A stretch of 64,000 nucleotides of DNA from Tessaracoccus lacteus. Lineage in GTDB: Bacteria; Actinomycetota; Actinomycetes; Propionibacteriales; Propionibacteriaceae. Of this stretch, positions 56,136 to 64,000 are shown piece by piece. Made by a program: the position numbers and the translations under genes. Below the pieces are notes generated by a model. It was not told where the DNA came from. It did no database searches and was given only the letters and a program-made list of their open reading frames with translations. Where the stretch lies: assembly GCF_029917005.1 (NCBI RefSeq), contig NZ_CP123967.1, positions 1,364,001 through 1,428,000 of the forward strand, in the 5' to 3' direction. Within the stretch, counting starts at the first letter, position 1; the number at the start of each line of letters is the position of its first letter.

Positions 56136-56778
56136 GCTCGTCTTCCACACCGGCCCGATGGACTGCGGCAAGTCGACACTTGCCCTGCAGCTCGACTACA
56201 CGCAGTCGAGCCACGGCCGCCGAGGCCGTGTCTTCACGTCGCAGGACCGTTCGGGCAGCGGCGTCATCACGTCGCGGCTCGGGCTCAAGGTCGCCGCGCT
56301 GGAGGTGGATGCGGAGTTCGACTTCTGGCGATACGTGATCGGTGAGCTGACCCAGGCGCGCCGCGTCGACTACATCGTGTGCGACGAGGCCCAGTTCTAC
56401 ACCCCCGAGCAGGTCGACCAGTTGGCCCGGATCGTCGACGAGCTCCAGCTGGACGTGTACGCGTTCGGCATCCTCGCGGACTTCCGCACGCACCTGTTCC
56501 CCGGATCGCAGCGGCTTGTCGAACTCGCGGACCGGATGGAGACGCTGCCGATCGGACCGCTCTGCTGGTGCGGCGCGCGGGGTACGCACAACGCGCGCAC
56601 CGTGGGCGGCCTGATGGTCACCGAGGGGACCCAGGTGGTGGTGGGGGACACGGTCGCGGGGTCCGAGGTCCGCTACGAGGTGCTCTGCAGGGCGCACCAC
56701 CGCCGCCGGATGACCGCGGTGCGTGCCAAGGCGACCCTGAACCCGGAGCCCCTGCCGTTCGATCCGGAGAACTTCTAG
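56128..56778 (+). CDS. tdk: Thymidine kinase
   Basis: 216 residues, type II thymidine kinase, which salvages thymidine to dTMP. The P-loop is GPMDCGKST (9-17), the catalytic region CDEAQF has D86 and E87, and a zinc site is suggested by CWCGARG and a later CRAHH. The lasso segment GLMVTEGTQVVVGDTV is present. The GTG start has GGGAGCC upstream within the glycosyltransferase end. It ends one base before the stop of the convergent sepH gene. Confidence 0.94.
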   Translation: MAELVFHTGPMDCGKSTLALQLDYTQSSHGRRGRVFTSQDRSGSGVITSRLGLKVAALEVDAEFDFWRYVIGELTQARRVDYIVCDEAQFYTPEQVDQLARIVDELQLDVYAFGILADFRTHLFPGSQRLVELADRMETLPIGPLCWCGARGTHNARTVGGLMVTEGTQVVVGDTVAGSEVRYEVLCRAHHRRRMTAVRAKATLNPEPLPFDPENF

Positions 56779-56779
56779 C

Positions 56780-57679
56780 TCAGCTGGTCGGCCCGCCGAA
56801 CATGATCTCGTCCCAGCTCGGGACCGAGGCGCGGCGCTTGCGGGGGCGTGGGGCCTTCTTCGGCTCGTCGCTGTCCACGAGGGCCTCCTGCGTCGGCTCC
56901 TTGTCTACCTCGACCTGCACCGTCGGCTCGTCGGCCTCCGGGTCGTGTCCCGGTGCCGCCTCCTCATCGGGCTCCGGCCGGGCGGCGGGCTCGGACCCCG
57001 GTGCCGGGGCCTCCTCCTCGTCGTCGCCGACGGGGTCGAGGATCCCGGTGTAGATCCGCACCGAGTCCTCGCTGATCCCACTCAGCATGTCGTAGAGCCG
57101 GTCGAGCTGCGAGGTGTCCTCGTTGCCGTCCAGCATCAGCTCCGAGCTCGGCACCTCGTCGCCGGGCGGTTCCGGCTGGGTGACGGCACGCACGAGGGCG
57201 AGCTCGTCGTGGAAATCGACGGTGATCTCCTCCTCGGGCCTCGACCCGGCGCGGGACTCCTCGCCGATCATCCAGCGGGCATCCTCGTTGTCGGCGATCG
57301 AGAACCGCGCCTTCGGATCGAAGATGAACTCGGCAGAGCGTGACTCTGGTTCCGGGTCGGCCTGCAGGCGGGCGGCGACACGCCACTTGAGATCCACCTG
57401 ACGCCAGGCGTCCCACGTGACGGCCTCCGGGTCGATGCCCCGGGACAGGAGGCGCTGTGTGATCAGCTCACCGAGCTTGCGGTGCGAGCCGGTCTCGCCG
57501 CGGCGGCGGACCGTCGCTGCCTGCGCGGCGCCCGCGATGTGCTCCCGTTCGGCGAGGACGGGCCCTGCGAAGGCCTCGATGCGGGCGGCGTCCATGCCCG
57601 ACTCCTCGGCGACATCGGCTACCGAGGCGCCCGAGCGGATCCTGGTCTGGATCTCGCGGGGGGTCAGAGCGTTGTCCAT
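56780..57679 (-). CDS. sepH: Septation protein SepH, N-terminally short form
   Basis: 299 residues. SepH helps FtsZ assembly in actinobacteria. The conserved DUF3071 core with helix-turn-helix is present (LTPREIQTRIRSGASVADVA, then FAGPVLAEREHI, and WRVAARLQ). An acidic linker (DEEEAPAPGSEP...) and a conserved C-terminal basic tail (RKRRASVPSWDEIMFGG) follow. The roughly 50-residue beta-rich N-terminus seen in Streptomyces SepH is missing; upstream in-frame sequence is not homologous and GAGG precedes this ATG. Either a true short form or an upstream change. Confidence 0.85.
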   Translation of the reverse strand: MDNALTPREIQTRIRSGASVADVAEESGMDAARIEAFAGPVLAEREHIAGAAQAATVRRRGETGSHRKLGELITQRLLSRGIDPEAVTWDAWRQVDLKWRVAARLQADPEPESRSAEFIFDPKARFSIADNEDARWMIGEESRAGSRPEEEITVDFHDELALVRAVTQPEPPGDEVPSSELMLDGNEDTSQLDRLYDMLSGISEDSVRIYTGILDPVGDDEEEAPAPGSEPAARPEPDEEAAPGHDPEADEPTVQVEVDKEPTQEALVDSDEPKKAPRPRKRRASVPSWDEIMFGGPTS

Positions 57680-57812
57680 GGTTCCTCGTCGGTGGTGATG
57701 CTGTGGGTGAGCACAACCTACCAGCGCGGGGCGACCGCGTGCGTCTGCCTCTCCGGGCGCCCCCGTTTGGCCGCCGGAAGCTCGCGCGGCACGGTTGGTG
57801 CCAGGCTGCCTG

Positions 57813-57840
57813 TTGAACTCGACCGGGGATGTGGTACACA
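57813..57840 (+). promoter_or_regulatory. Promoter of the DUF4193 gene
   Basis: -35 TTGAAC (57813-57818) and -10 TACACA (57835-57840) with a 16-base spacer. The 30-base leader contains GGAAAGGA. Confidence 0.55.
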
Positions 57841-57876
57841 TATCCGCGTCGCGGCGAAGGAAAGGAAACACACTGG

Positions 57877-58173
57877 ATGGCTACCGACTACGATGCACCT
57901 CGCAAGACCGACGAGGAGATGAGCGAGGACTCGCTCGAGGAACTGAAGTCGCGCCGCAACGACAAGAACTCCGGCAAGGTGGACGAGGACGAGGTTGAAG
58001 CGGCCGAGTCCTTCGAGCTTCCCGGGGCGGACCTCTCCCATGAGGAGCTGACGGTCCGGGTTCTCCCGCGCCAGGCGAACGAGTTCACCTGTGCCTCGTG
58101 CTTCCTCGTGAAGTCGACGAGCCAGCTGGCCGAGACCCGGGGCGGCAAGCAGTACTGCGTGGACTGCGTCTGA
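57877..58173 (+). CDS. DUF4193 family zinc-finger-like protein
   Basis: 98 residues. MATDYDAPRKTDEE, an acidic middle, and a C-terminal zinc ribbon-like pair (CASC, CVDC) match DUF4193, an abundant small actinobacterial family of unknown role near sepH and dut. Four cysteines could hold zinc. A strong purine-rich ribosome site (GAAGGAAAGGA) precedes the ATG, suggesting high expression. It is followed by a hairpin shared with the convergent DUF4235 gene. Confidence 0.9.
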   Translation: MATDYDAPRKTDEEMSEDSLEELKSRRNDKNSGKVDEDEVEAAESFELPGADLSHEELTVRVLPRQANEFTCASCFLVKSTSQLAETRGGKQYCVDCV

Positions 58174-58195
58174 GCGACGATCCGACACATGAGAC

Positions 58196-58223
58196 CGGCG
58201 GGGCACCTCAGGGTACCCCGCCG
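58196..58223. terminator. Hairpin between convergent DUF4193 and DUF4235 genes
   Basis: CGGCGGGG (58196-58203) pairs with CCCCGCCG (58216-58223). An inner ACC/GGT closes a TCAG loop after one mismatch. Confidence 0.65.
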
Positions 58224-58240
58224 ATTCCATGCTCGCTGCG

Positions 58241-58534
58241 TCAGATGTCCAGCTTGTTGCGCAGCTTGCCGGGCGACGCGTGGTTGAAGTTGCGTACCCA
58301 GCGGCGCTGGACGAAACGGTTCATGGTCAGTTGCGCGATCCCCACGCCGAGGCCACTCGCGACGGCCCAGATGAGTGCCTGGGTCAGAGGCGTGTCGGGG
58401 TCGTTGGGGTCCGGAGGAGTATCGCCGGTGGAGGCGACCCACACCTGCGTCACGACCTTCTGCGCCACGATGGTCGTCACGGCCCCGAGGGCACCGGCGT
58501 AGACCTTCCACATCAGCTTCTCTGTCATCGCCAT
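58241..58534 (-). CDS. DUF4235 family membrane protein
   Basis: 97 residues. Two hydrophobic segments (VYAGALGAVTTIVAQKVV and ALIWAVASGLGVGIAQLTM) flank an Asp/Pro-rich loop, the DUF4235 layout. Function unknown. AGAGGAG lies five bases before the ATG at 58534. Confidence 0.85.
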   Translation of the reverse strand: MAMTEKLMWKVYAGALGAVTTIVAQKVVTQVWVASTGDTPPDPNDPDTPLTQALIWAVASGLGVGIAQLTMNRFVQRRWVRNFNHASPGKLRNKLDI

Positions 58535-58585
58535 GGGGGCTCCTCTCACGCGTCTTCGATCCGCGTCCCATTATGCACAGAAGGC

Positions 58586-58591
58586 TAGGCT
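58586..58591 (+). promoter_or_regulatory. -10 box of the DUF3093 gene, leaderless
   Basis: TAGGCT six bases before the GTG at 58598. Confidence 0.55.
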
Positions 58592-58597
58592 GGCTAC

Positions 58598-59059
58598 GTG
58601 ACGTACTCTGAAAGACTCCACGCCCCTTGGACGTGGTGGCTGGTGGGCCTCGGATTCGAGGTGTGTATCGCGGTGGCGGTGCTCGCCTACCTTCCGCTGC
58701 CTGCCGGCATCGCCGTCTGCGCCCTCTTCCTGGTGGCGGTCATCGCGGGGATCCTGGCCTACGGGGGCATCGTGGTGAGGGTCGACGAGAGCGGCCTCAG
58801 CGTCGGCCGGTACCGTCTCGAGTCGCGCTACATCGCCGCGGCAGAGCCCTACGAGGGGGAGGCGGCCCGGGAGGCGCTCGGCCCCGCTGCCGACCCTCGT
58901 GCCTTCCTGTTCACGCGACCCTTCATCACCGACGTCGTTCGCATCGATCTCGACGACGTCGCGGATCCGCACCCCTACTGGCTGGTCAGCACGCGCCGAC
59001 CGAAGGACCTGGCAGCCGCTCTGCGGGCCCTGCCCGCGAAGGAGGTGACCGTGCGATGA
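58598..59059 (+). CDS. DUF3093 family membrane protein
   Basis: 153 residues. [20 protein letters not shown], two adjacent membrane helices (residues about 12-55) and a cytosolic beta-rich domain ending [18 protein letters not shown] identify DUF3093, encoded next to dut in many actinobacteria. Function unknown. Its TGA overlaps the dut ATG in ATGA. It starts a unit DUF3093-dut-DUF3710-OB-fold gene. Confidence 0.9.
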   Translation: MTYSERLHAPWTWWLVGLGFEVCIAVAVLAYLPLPAGIAVCALFLVAVIAGILAYGGIVVRVDESGLSVGRYRLESRYIAAAEPYEGEAAREALGPAADPRAFLFTRPFITDVVRIDLDDVADPHPYWLVSTRRPKDLAAALRALPAKEVTVR

Positions 59060-59517
59060 GGATCGAGATCGTCGCCGACGACGCGTCCCGCCCGACCTAC
59101 GCCCGTCCGGGAGACGCCGGCGCTGACCTGCGCGCCACCGAGGACATCGAGCTGGCCCCCGGCGAGCGCCGCCTCGTCGGGACCGGCGTACGGATCGCCA
59201 TCCCCGAGGGCCACGTGGGACTCGTCACGCCCCGCTCAGGGCTGGCCGCCCGCGTCGGCCTGAGCATCGTCAACTCGCCCGGCGTCATCGACTCGGGTTA
59301 CCGCGGCGAGATCAAGGTGTGTCTGGTCAACCTGGACCCTCAGACCCCTGTCTCGCTCGCTGCGGGGGACCGGGTCGCACAGCTGCTCATCATGCCGTTC
59401 GTGACCGCCGACTTCGTGCCCACCGACACCCTCGATGACACACAACGGGGGCAGGGTGGTTATGGTTCTACGGGCGGTTTCACCCGCCCTGACGAAGACG
59501 TGAAGGACATGCAGTGA
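59056..59517 (+). CDS. dut: dUTP pyrophosphatase
   Basis: 153 residues. Trimeric dUTPase hydrolyses dUTP to dUMP and keeps uracil out of DNA. Five motifs are visible: [37 protein letters not shown] and the P-loop-like C-terminal [11 protein letters not shown]. It is coupled to DUF3093 upstream (ATGA) and DUF3710 downstream (GTGA). Confidence 0.97.
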   Translation: MRIEIVADDASRPTYARPGDAGADLRATEDIELAPGERRLVGTGVRIAIPEGHVGLVTPRSGLAARVGLSIVNSPGVIDSGYRGEIKVCLVNLDPQTPVSLAAGDRVAQLLIMPFVTADFVPTDTLDDTQRGQGGYGSTGGFTRPDEDVKDMQ

Positions 59518-60257
59518 TTTTCGGACGCAGGAAGCGCGCAGCCACCGAGACCCTCGACCAGCTCGACGAGGTCCTCGCCGACGAGGAGGGGGCGACGGTC
59601 GAGGCGGAGGGGGAGACCCCGCCCAGCCAGGCCGACGACGCGTTGGCAAGGGCTGAGAAGCAGGCCAGCGAGTGGGACGCCGCCTTCGGCCGGGACGAGG
59701 GCCCGTTCGACGTCGAGGAGGTCGATCTGGAGGCGGACGCCGACGAGGTGACCCGCATCGACTTCGGCTCGCTGATCGTCACGCCCTTCGAGGGCATGAC
59801 GATGCAGCTGCAGATGAACCGTCAGACCGAGGCCGTGCAGGCCATCCTCGTCGGGGACGGGGAGTCGGCCCTGGAGCTGTCCGTCTTCGCAGGCCCTGCC
59901 CGCACCTCGCTCGCCCCCGAGGTCCGCAGCGACATCATCGCCGCCACCGCCCGGCAGAAGGGCCGGGTCCAGCTCGCCGAGGGACCCTTCGGCGCCGAAC
60001 TGCGCCGGATGCTCCCGGTGACCGACGCGGAGGGCAAGCAGGGCATGCACGTGTCGCGGACCTGGCTCGTGCCCGGCCCCGGCTGGCTGCTGCGCGGCGT
60101 CGTCATGGGCAGGGCCACGCTGGAGACGACCAACGAGGATGCCCAGCTCAAGCTCACCGAGTTCTTCAGCAACGTTGTGGTGCGGCGCGACGGCCGGCCC
60201 CAGGCGCCCGGCAGCCTGCTGCCGCTCGTCGTCCCTCAGAAGCCCACCGAGGACTGA
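59514..60257 (+). CDS. DUF3710 family protein
   Basis: 247 residues. The GTG start [20 protein letters not shown], an acidic N-terminal third, then [20 protein letters not shown] and [19 protein letters not shown] match DUF3710, regularly next to dut. Function unknown, and no membrane or catalytic motif is seen. Translation is coupled to dut. Confidence 0.9.
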   Translation: MIFGRRKRAATETLDQLDEVLADEEGATVEAEGETPPSQADDALARAEKQASEWDAAFGRDEGPFDVEEVDLEADADEVTRIDFGSLIVTPFEGMTMQLQMNRQTEAVQAILVGDGESALELSVFAGPARTSLAPEVRSDIIAATARQKGRVQLAEGPFGAELRRMLPVTDAEGKQGMHVSRTWLVPGPGWLLRGVVMGRATLETTNEDAQLKLTEFFSNVVVRRDGRPQAPGSLLPLVVPQKPTED

Positions 60258-60260
60258 GCG

Positions 60261-60617
60261 ATGCCTGAGAAGACCTTCTCCGAGAAGGTGCGTCGGGCCT
60301 TCGCGCCCGCGGAGGAACTGGAGGCCGAGGAGCTGCGGGAGCAGGCCGCCGACTGCGGCGCCCAGCAGCTCACCGGCTGCGCCCCTCGCTCGAACGTCAC
60401 GATCCGGGGCACCGTGGTCTCCGTCACCTCCGACGCCGACAACGGGTGGCTCGAGGCCGAGGTCACCGATGGCACCGCGAAGGTGCGGCTCGTCTGGATG
60501 GGGCGCAGCCGCATCGAGTGCTTGCTGCCCGGCCGTAACGTGCTGGTCCACGGCCGGCTGGCGGTCGACCACAAGGCCTATGTGATCTACAACCCGGACT
60601 TCGAGATCGTCCCCTGA
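60261..60617 (+). CDS. OB-fold nucleic-acid-binding domain protein
   Basis: 118 residues. After a helical N-terminus, SNVTIRGTVVSVTSDADNGW, VTDGTAKVRLVWMGRSRI, and GRNVLVHGRLAV form a typical OB-fold (tRNA_anti type). It follows DUF3710 after three bases. It is often found beside DUF3710 in actinobacteria; role unknown. Its C57-type cysteines (DCGAQQLTGC) could form a pair. Confidence 0.85.
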   Translation: MPEKTFSEKVRRAFAPAEELEAEELREQAADCGAQQLTGCAPRSNVTIRGTVVSVTSDADNGWLEAEVTDGTAKVRLVWMGRSRIECLLPGRNVLVHGRLAVDHKAYVIYNPDFEIVP

Positions 60618-60628
60618 GCCGAGTCGGC

Positions 60629-61300
60629 TCAGCCCTCAGGACCCTCGTTGGCGAGCATCTCCGCCAGGTCGGCCTCCGCGTCCTGCGTGACGATGAAGAG
60701 CATCTCGTCCTCACCCTCGAATGCGCGGTCTCGCTCCGGGGTGAGCGGTGCCCCGTCGCGGATGATCGCGACCAGCACCGCGTCGCCGGGGAAGGATACG
60801 TCCCGTACCCGACGCCCGACGAGCGTCGAGTCGTCCGGCAGCGTGAACTCCGACAGGTGCGCAGTCGACCTCTTGAACGTCAGCAGGCGGATGAGGTCGC
60901 CCGTCGAGACGGCCTCCTCCACCAGCGCTGAGAGCAGCCGCGGAGTGGACACCGAGACGTCGACGCCCCACTGCGCGTCGAACATCCACTCGTTGCCGGG
61001 ATGGTTCACGCGGCCGACGGTGCGCGGGACTCCGAATTCGGTCTTGGCGAGCAGCGAGAAGACCAGGTTCGACTTGTCGTCACCGGTGGCGGCGATAGCC
61101 ACGTCGTAGGTGTCGAGCCCGGCCTCCTCCAGGGACTGCAACTCGCAGGCGTCGGCGTGCTGCCAGGTCCCCCCGGGCACCGAGTCCGGCTTGATGGCCG
61201 CCGATTCCTTCTCGATCAGCAGGACCTTGTGCCCGTTGGCGATGAGCTCGCGGGCGATGGAACGCCCGACGTTGCCGGCCCCGGCGATTGCGACTCGCAT
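60629..61300 (-). CDS. ceoC: TrkA-type potassium uptake protein CeoC
   Basis: 223 residues. An RCK_N (TrkA-N) Rossmann domain (VAIAGAGNVGRSIARELIAN, LLIEKE) and a C-terminal TrkA-C domain (about 145-215, FTLPDDSTLVGRRVRDVSFP) are present. Such subunits gate K+ channels in response to NAD(H) or nucleotides. It follows ceoB after 16 bases on the same strand. The ceoB-ceoC pair is known in mycobacteria. Confidence 0.92.
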   Translation of the reverse strand: MRVAIAGAGNVGRSIARELIANGHKVLLIEKESAAIKPDSVPGGTWQHADACELQSLEEAGLDTYDVAIAATGDDKSNLVFSLLAKTEFGVPRTVGRVNHPGNEWMFDAQWGVDVSVSTPRLLSALVEEAVSTGDLIRLLTFKRSTAHLSEFTLPDDSTLVGRRVRDVSFPGDAVLVAIIRDGAPLTPERDRAFEGEDEMLFIVTQDAEADLAEMLANEGPEG

Positions 61301-61316
61301 CTTCGACTTCTCCTTG

Positions 61317-61979
61317 TTACGGCTTCACCGGCGGGTTGGCGAAGAGCGACTCGACATCGTCGGTGCGCTCGACCATGCACGCGACGTAGATGAGGTCGCC
61401 GTCCTGGTAGATGGTGTCCCGGTCGGGCACGATGCCGCGACCCACGCGCAGGACGAAGGGGATGGGGCAGTTCGCGTGGTTCGACAGGTCACGGATCCTG
61501 TGACCCACCCACCCGCTGTGCACGCGCACCTGCAGGAGCCGGGCGTCGCCGGTGGGATCGCGCCACACCGGCTCGCTGCCTTCGGGAAGCAGCCGACGCA
61601 GCACCTGCATCACGGTCCACCGAACGGTCGCGACGGTGGGGATGCCCAGGCGCTCGTAGACGGCGGCGCGGCCCTGGTCGTAGATGCGGGCCACCACGTT
61701 CTCCACGTGGTAGATCTCGCGGACGACGCGGGCGGCCAGGATGTTGGAGTTGTCGCCGCTCGACACGGCGGCGAAACCGTCGGCCTTACGGATGCCCGCC
61801 GCCTCAAGGACCTCGCGGTCGAAACCGACACCCTTGACCGTCACGCCCTTGAACTCGGGGCCGAGTCGGCGGAAGGCGTCGACGTTCGAATCGATGACCG
61901 CGACGCTGTGGCCCCTCTTCTCGAGGCCTGTCGCGAGCATGGCGCCTACCCGCCCACAGCCCATGATGACGATGTGCAC
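61317..61979 (-). CDS. ceoB: TrkA-type potassium uptake protein CeoB
   Basis: 220 residues. TrkA-N dinucleotide motif MGCGRVGAMLATGLEKRGHS, VIDSN, and a C-terminal TrkA-C domain. GTG 61979 is chosen with GGAGG in front, and the longer frame upstream lacks homology. It probably regulates a K+ transporter, perhaps encoded nearby. The divergent APC permease 118 bases away is the usual neighbour. Confidence 0.92.
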   Translation of the reverse strand: MHIVIMGCGRVGAMLATGLEKRGHSVAVIDSNVDAFRRLGPEFKGVTVKGVGFDREVLEAAGIRKADGFAAVSSGDNSNILAARVVREIYHVENVVARIYDQGRAAVYERLGIPTVATVRWTVMQVLRRLLPEGSEPVWRDPTGDARLLQVRVHSGWVGHRIRDLSNHANCPIPFVLRVGRGIVPDRDTIYQDGDLIYVACMVERTDDVESLFANPPVKP

Positions 61980-62085
61980 GCTGGGTCCTCCTTGGGGTCC
62001 AACAGAAGATAGCAGGATCGTCCGTGTCACCGTCGCCGGGCGCCGATAGGGCGGGACCCGACCTGACAACGCACTGCCCAGGGTC

Positions 62086-62091
62086 TACCGT
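62086..62091 (+). promoter_or_regulatory. -10 box of the APC permease gene, leaderless
   Basis: TACCGT six bases before the GTG at 62098. Confidence 0.5.
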
Positions 62092-62097
62092 AACCGG

Positions 62098-64000
62098 GTG
62101 AGTGTTCTCTCGGGCGTCAAGCGCCTCCTTGTCGGGCGTCGTCTCGCGTCCAATCAGATGGGCGAGACCCTGCTCCCAAAGCGCCTCGCGCTTCCCGTGT
62201 TCGCATCGGATGCGCTGAGTTCCGTGGCCTATGCCCCCGATGAGATCCTCATCACGCTCTCCCTGGCGGGCATGGCGGGCTTCATGTTCTCGTGGCCCAT
62301 CGGCCTGATGGTCGGCATCGTCGTCGCCGTGGTGGTGATGTCCTACCGGCAGACCGTCTACGCCTACCCCAACGGCGGTGGCGACTACGAGGTGGCCAAG
62401 GAGAACCTGGGCCGCCATGCCGGCCTGACGGTGGCCTCCGCGCTGCTGGTCGACTACGTGCTGACCGTGGCAGTCTCGGTCTCCTCGGGCGTGATCAACG
62501 CCAAGGCGATGTTCCCGTTCCTGGAGGGGCACGAGGCATGGACGGCCGTCGGCGTGATCGTGCTGCTGACCATCGTGAACCTCCGCGGCGTGCGGGATTC
62601 CGGCGGCGCGTTCGCGATCCCCACCTATGTCTTCATGATCTCGATGCTGCTGATGATCTTCATCGGGCTGTTTCGGATCTTCGTGCTGGGCCACGAGCTG
62701 CTTAGCGAGACGGCGAATCTCGAGGTTGTTCGGCCGGACGGCTCCGGTGACCTGGTCGGCTGGGCGCTGATCGCGATCCTGGCACGCGCATTCTCGTCCG
62801 GCTGCGCCGCGCTCACGGGCGTCGAGGCCATCAGCAACGGCGTGCCCGCCTTCAAGCCGCCAAAGAGCCGCAACGCGTCGACGGTGCTCGGGGCGCTCGG
62901 CCTCATCGCCATCACGATGCTGCTCGGCATCATCGCCCTGGCGAACCTCACGAAGGTGCACCTGATCGACGAGCTGACGGGCACGCACTACATCAACGAG
63001 GCGGGTGAGACGATCCACACGGCGGCCACGACCGTCGTCGGTCAGCTCGCCGCCGTAGTGTTCTCCGACTGGTTCCAGCCCGGCTTCTACATCATGGTCG
63101 CCGCCACCATGCTGATCCTGTTCCTGGCCGCGAACACCGCCTTCAACGGGTTCCCGGCCCTGGCGTCGATCCTCGCGCGCGACTCCTACCTGCCCGTCCA
63201 GCTGCACACACGCGGCGACCGTCTCGCGTTCTCCAACGGCATCCTGATGCTGTCCGTGGCCGCGATCGTCCTGGTGCTCGCGTTCAACGCGTCGGTCACC
63301 GCGCTGATCCAGCTGTATGTGGTCGGAGTGTTCATCTCCTTCACCCTCGGCCAGATCGGCATGGTCCGGCACTGGTCGGGGACCCTACGCACCGAGCGTG
63401 ACCCTGCCGTGCGTCGCCGCCAGCAGCGCTCCCGCGTCATCAATATCGTCGGCGCGACCATGACCGGGGTTGTCCTGATCGTCGTCCTGATCTCCAAGTT
63501 CACGCACGGCGCGTACCTCGCGCTCGTCGCAATGGGCCTGATGTACGTGCTGATGCTGGGCATCTCGAACCACTACCGCGCCGTGGCGGAGGAGGTGAAG
63601 CTCACGCCGGAGTCGGACAGGGCACTGCCGAGCCGCGTGCGCGCCGTCATTCTGGCGCAGAACGTCAACCTGCCAACCATCAAGGCCATCGCCTTCGCCC
63701 GCGCCACGCGCCCCACCACCCTGACCGCGGTGTGCGTAGCGATCGACGACGACCAGGTCGAGACGATCCTGGACGAGTGGGAGGCCGAGGACTTCGGCAT
63801 CCCGCTCAAGGTCATCGCGTCCCCCTACCGGGAGGTCACGGGACCGTTCATCAAGTTCGTCAGTCAGCTGCGCACCGAGAACCCGCGTGACGTCGTGAGC
63901 GTGTTCATCCCCGAATACGTCGTCGGGCACTGGTGGGAGCAGGTGCTCCACAACCAGACGGCGCTCATGATCCGCACGCGCCTGCACTTCATGCAGGGCG
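62098..64000 (+). CDS. APC-family permease, 3' end outside window
   Basis: At least 634 residues. About 12 membrane helices with the APC superfamily start ALPVFASDALSSVAYAPDEI followed by LITLSLAG, and YPNGGGDYEVAKENLG. After about residue 490 a long cytoplasmic domain (LTAVCVAIDDDQVETILDEW) resembles a USP-like regulatory part. This type beside CeoBC is often annotated as amino acid permease, but KimA-like potassium import is possible. The frame is open to the window end. No ribosome site; GTG follows a -10 box. Confidence 0.93.
   Translation, partial: MSVLSGVKRLLVGRRLASNQMGETLLPKRLALPVFASDALSSVAYAPDEILITLSLAGMAGFMFSWPIGLMVGIVVAVVVMSYRQTVYAYPNGGGDYEVAKENLGRHAGLTVASALLVDYVLTVAVSVSSGVINAKAMFPFLEGHEAWTAVGVIVLLTIVNLRGVRDSGGAFAIPTYVFMISMLLMIFIGLFRIFVLGHELLSETANLEVVRPDGSGDLVGWALIAILARAFSSGCAALTGVEAISNGVPAFKPPKSRNASTVLGALGLIAITMLLGIIALANLTKVHLIDELTGTHYINEAGETIHTAATTVVGQLAAVVFSDWFQPGFYIMVAATMLILFLAANTAFNGFPALASILARDSYLPVQLHTRGDRLAFSNGILMLSVAAIVLVLAFNASVTALIQLYVVGVFISFTLGQIGMVRHWSGTLRTERDPAVRRRQQRSRVINIVGATMTGVVLIVVLISKFTHGAYLALVAMGLMYVLMLGISNHYRAVAEEVKLTPESDRALPSRVRAVILAQNVNLPTIKAIAFARATRPTTLTAVCVAIDDDQVETILDEWEAEDFGIPLKVIASPYREVTGPFIKFVSQLRTENPRDVVSVFIPEYVVGHWWEQVLHNQTALMIRTRLHFMQG

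Overview
This is a high-GC actinobacterial chromosome segment. Gene order (prfB-ftsE-ftsX-M23 hydrolase-smpB-ssrA; mtrA-mtrB-lpqB-comF-hpf-secA; adnA-adnB-nudC; ceoB-ceoC beside an APC permease) and many actinobacteria-only families (DUF3107, DUF3710, DUF4193, DUF5998, SepH) point to Propionibacteriaceae or a close relative, perhaps Tessaracoccus-like. The tmRNA tag ANNNRTDFALAA fits. The genus is inference only.

Layout. 1-511 is the right part of an IS3-family element cut by the window edge, followed by a short remnant and tRNA-Val(UAC). 808-7142 is a conserved block: YqeY, RF2, FtsEX with its coiled-coil M23 hydrolase, SmpB and tmRNA. 7143-9960 is an accessory stretch downstream of ssrA with a frameshifted AIPR-family phage-resistance gene and a small nuclease-like gene. 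9980-16816 is variable: a secreted DUF1906-SH3 protein, a DUF222-HNH nuclease, a PfpI protein, a DeoR regulator, and a phosphotransferase and a MATE transporter that are both broken by single-base losses. 16844-25793 holds YqgE and the MtrAB-LpqB envelope signalling genes, ComF, hibernation factor HPF and SecA.

25798-41329 is rich in DNA repair: Ku with a translationally coupled small gene, a LigD-type polymerase domain and the AdnA-AdnB helicase-nuclease pair, plus TrpS, a DEAD-box helicase, a PP2C phosphatase and NudC. 41493-52085 holds topoisomerase IV (ParE and ParC), with an L-lactate utilisation locus (permease LutP, LutABC, FadR-type regulator with its operator) and a beta-carbonic anhydrase between them. 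52145-64000 carries App1-type phosphatase, DUF5998, a phosphodiesterase-glycosyltransferase-thymidine kinase operon, SepH, small DUF genes, dUTPase, the TrkA-type proteins CeoB/CeoC and a truncated APC permease.

Genome-scale signals: more than a dozen genes have a TANNNT-like -10 box only 6-8 bases before the start codon, which predicts leaderless mRNAs. Three near-identical 9-mers spaced exactly 21 bp sit between the divergent Rv3235-like and DUF6912-Ku transcription units. Four single-base G/C losses break three genes, all in the accessory regions. Strong inverted-repeat terminators separate several units. No CRISPR array, rRNA or complete prophage was seen.
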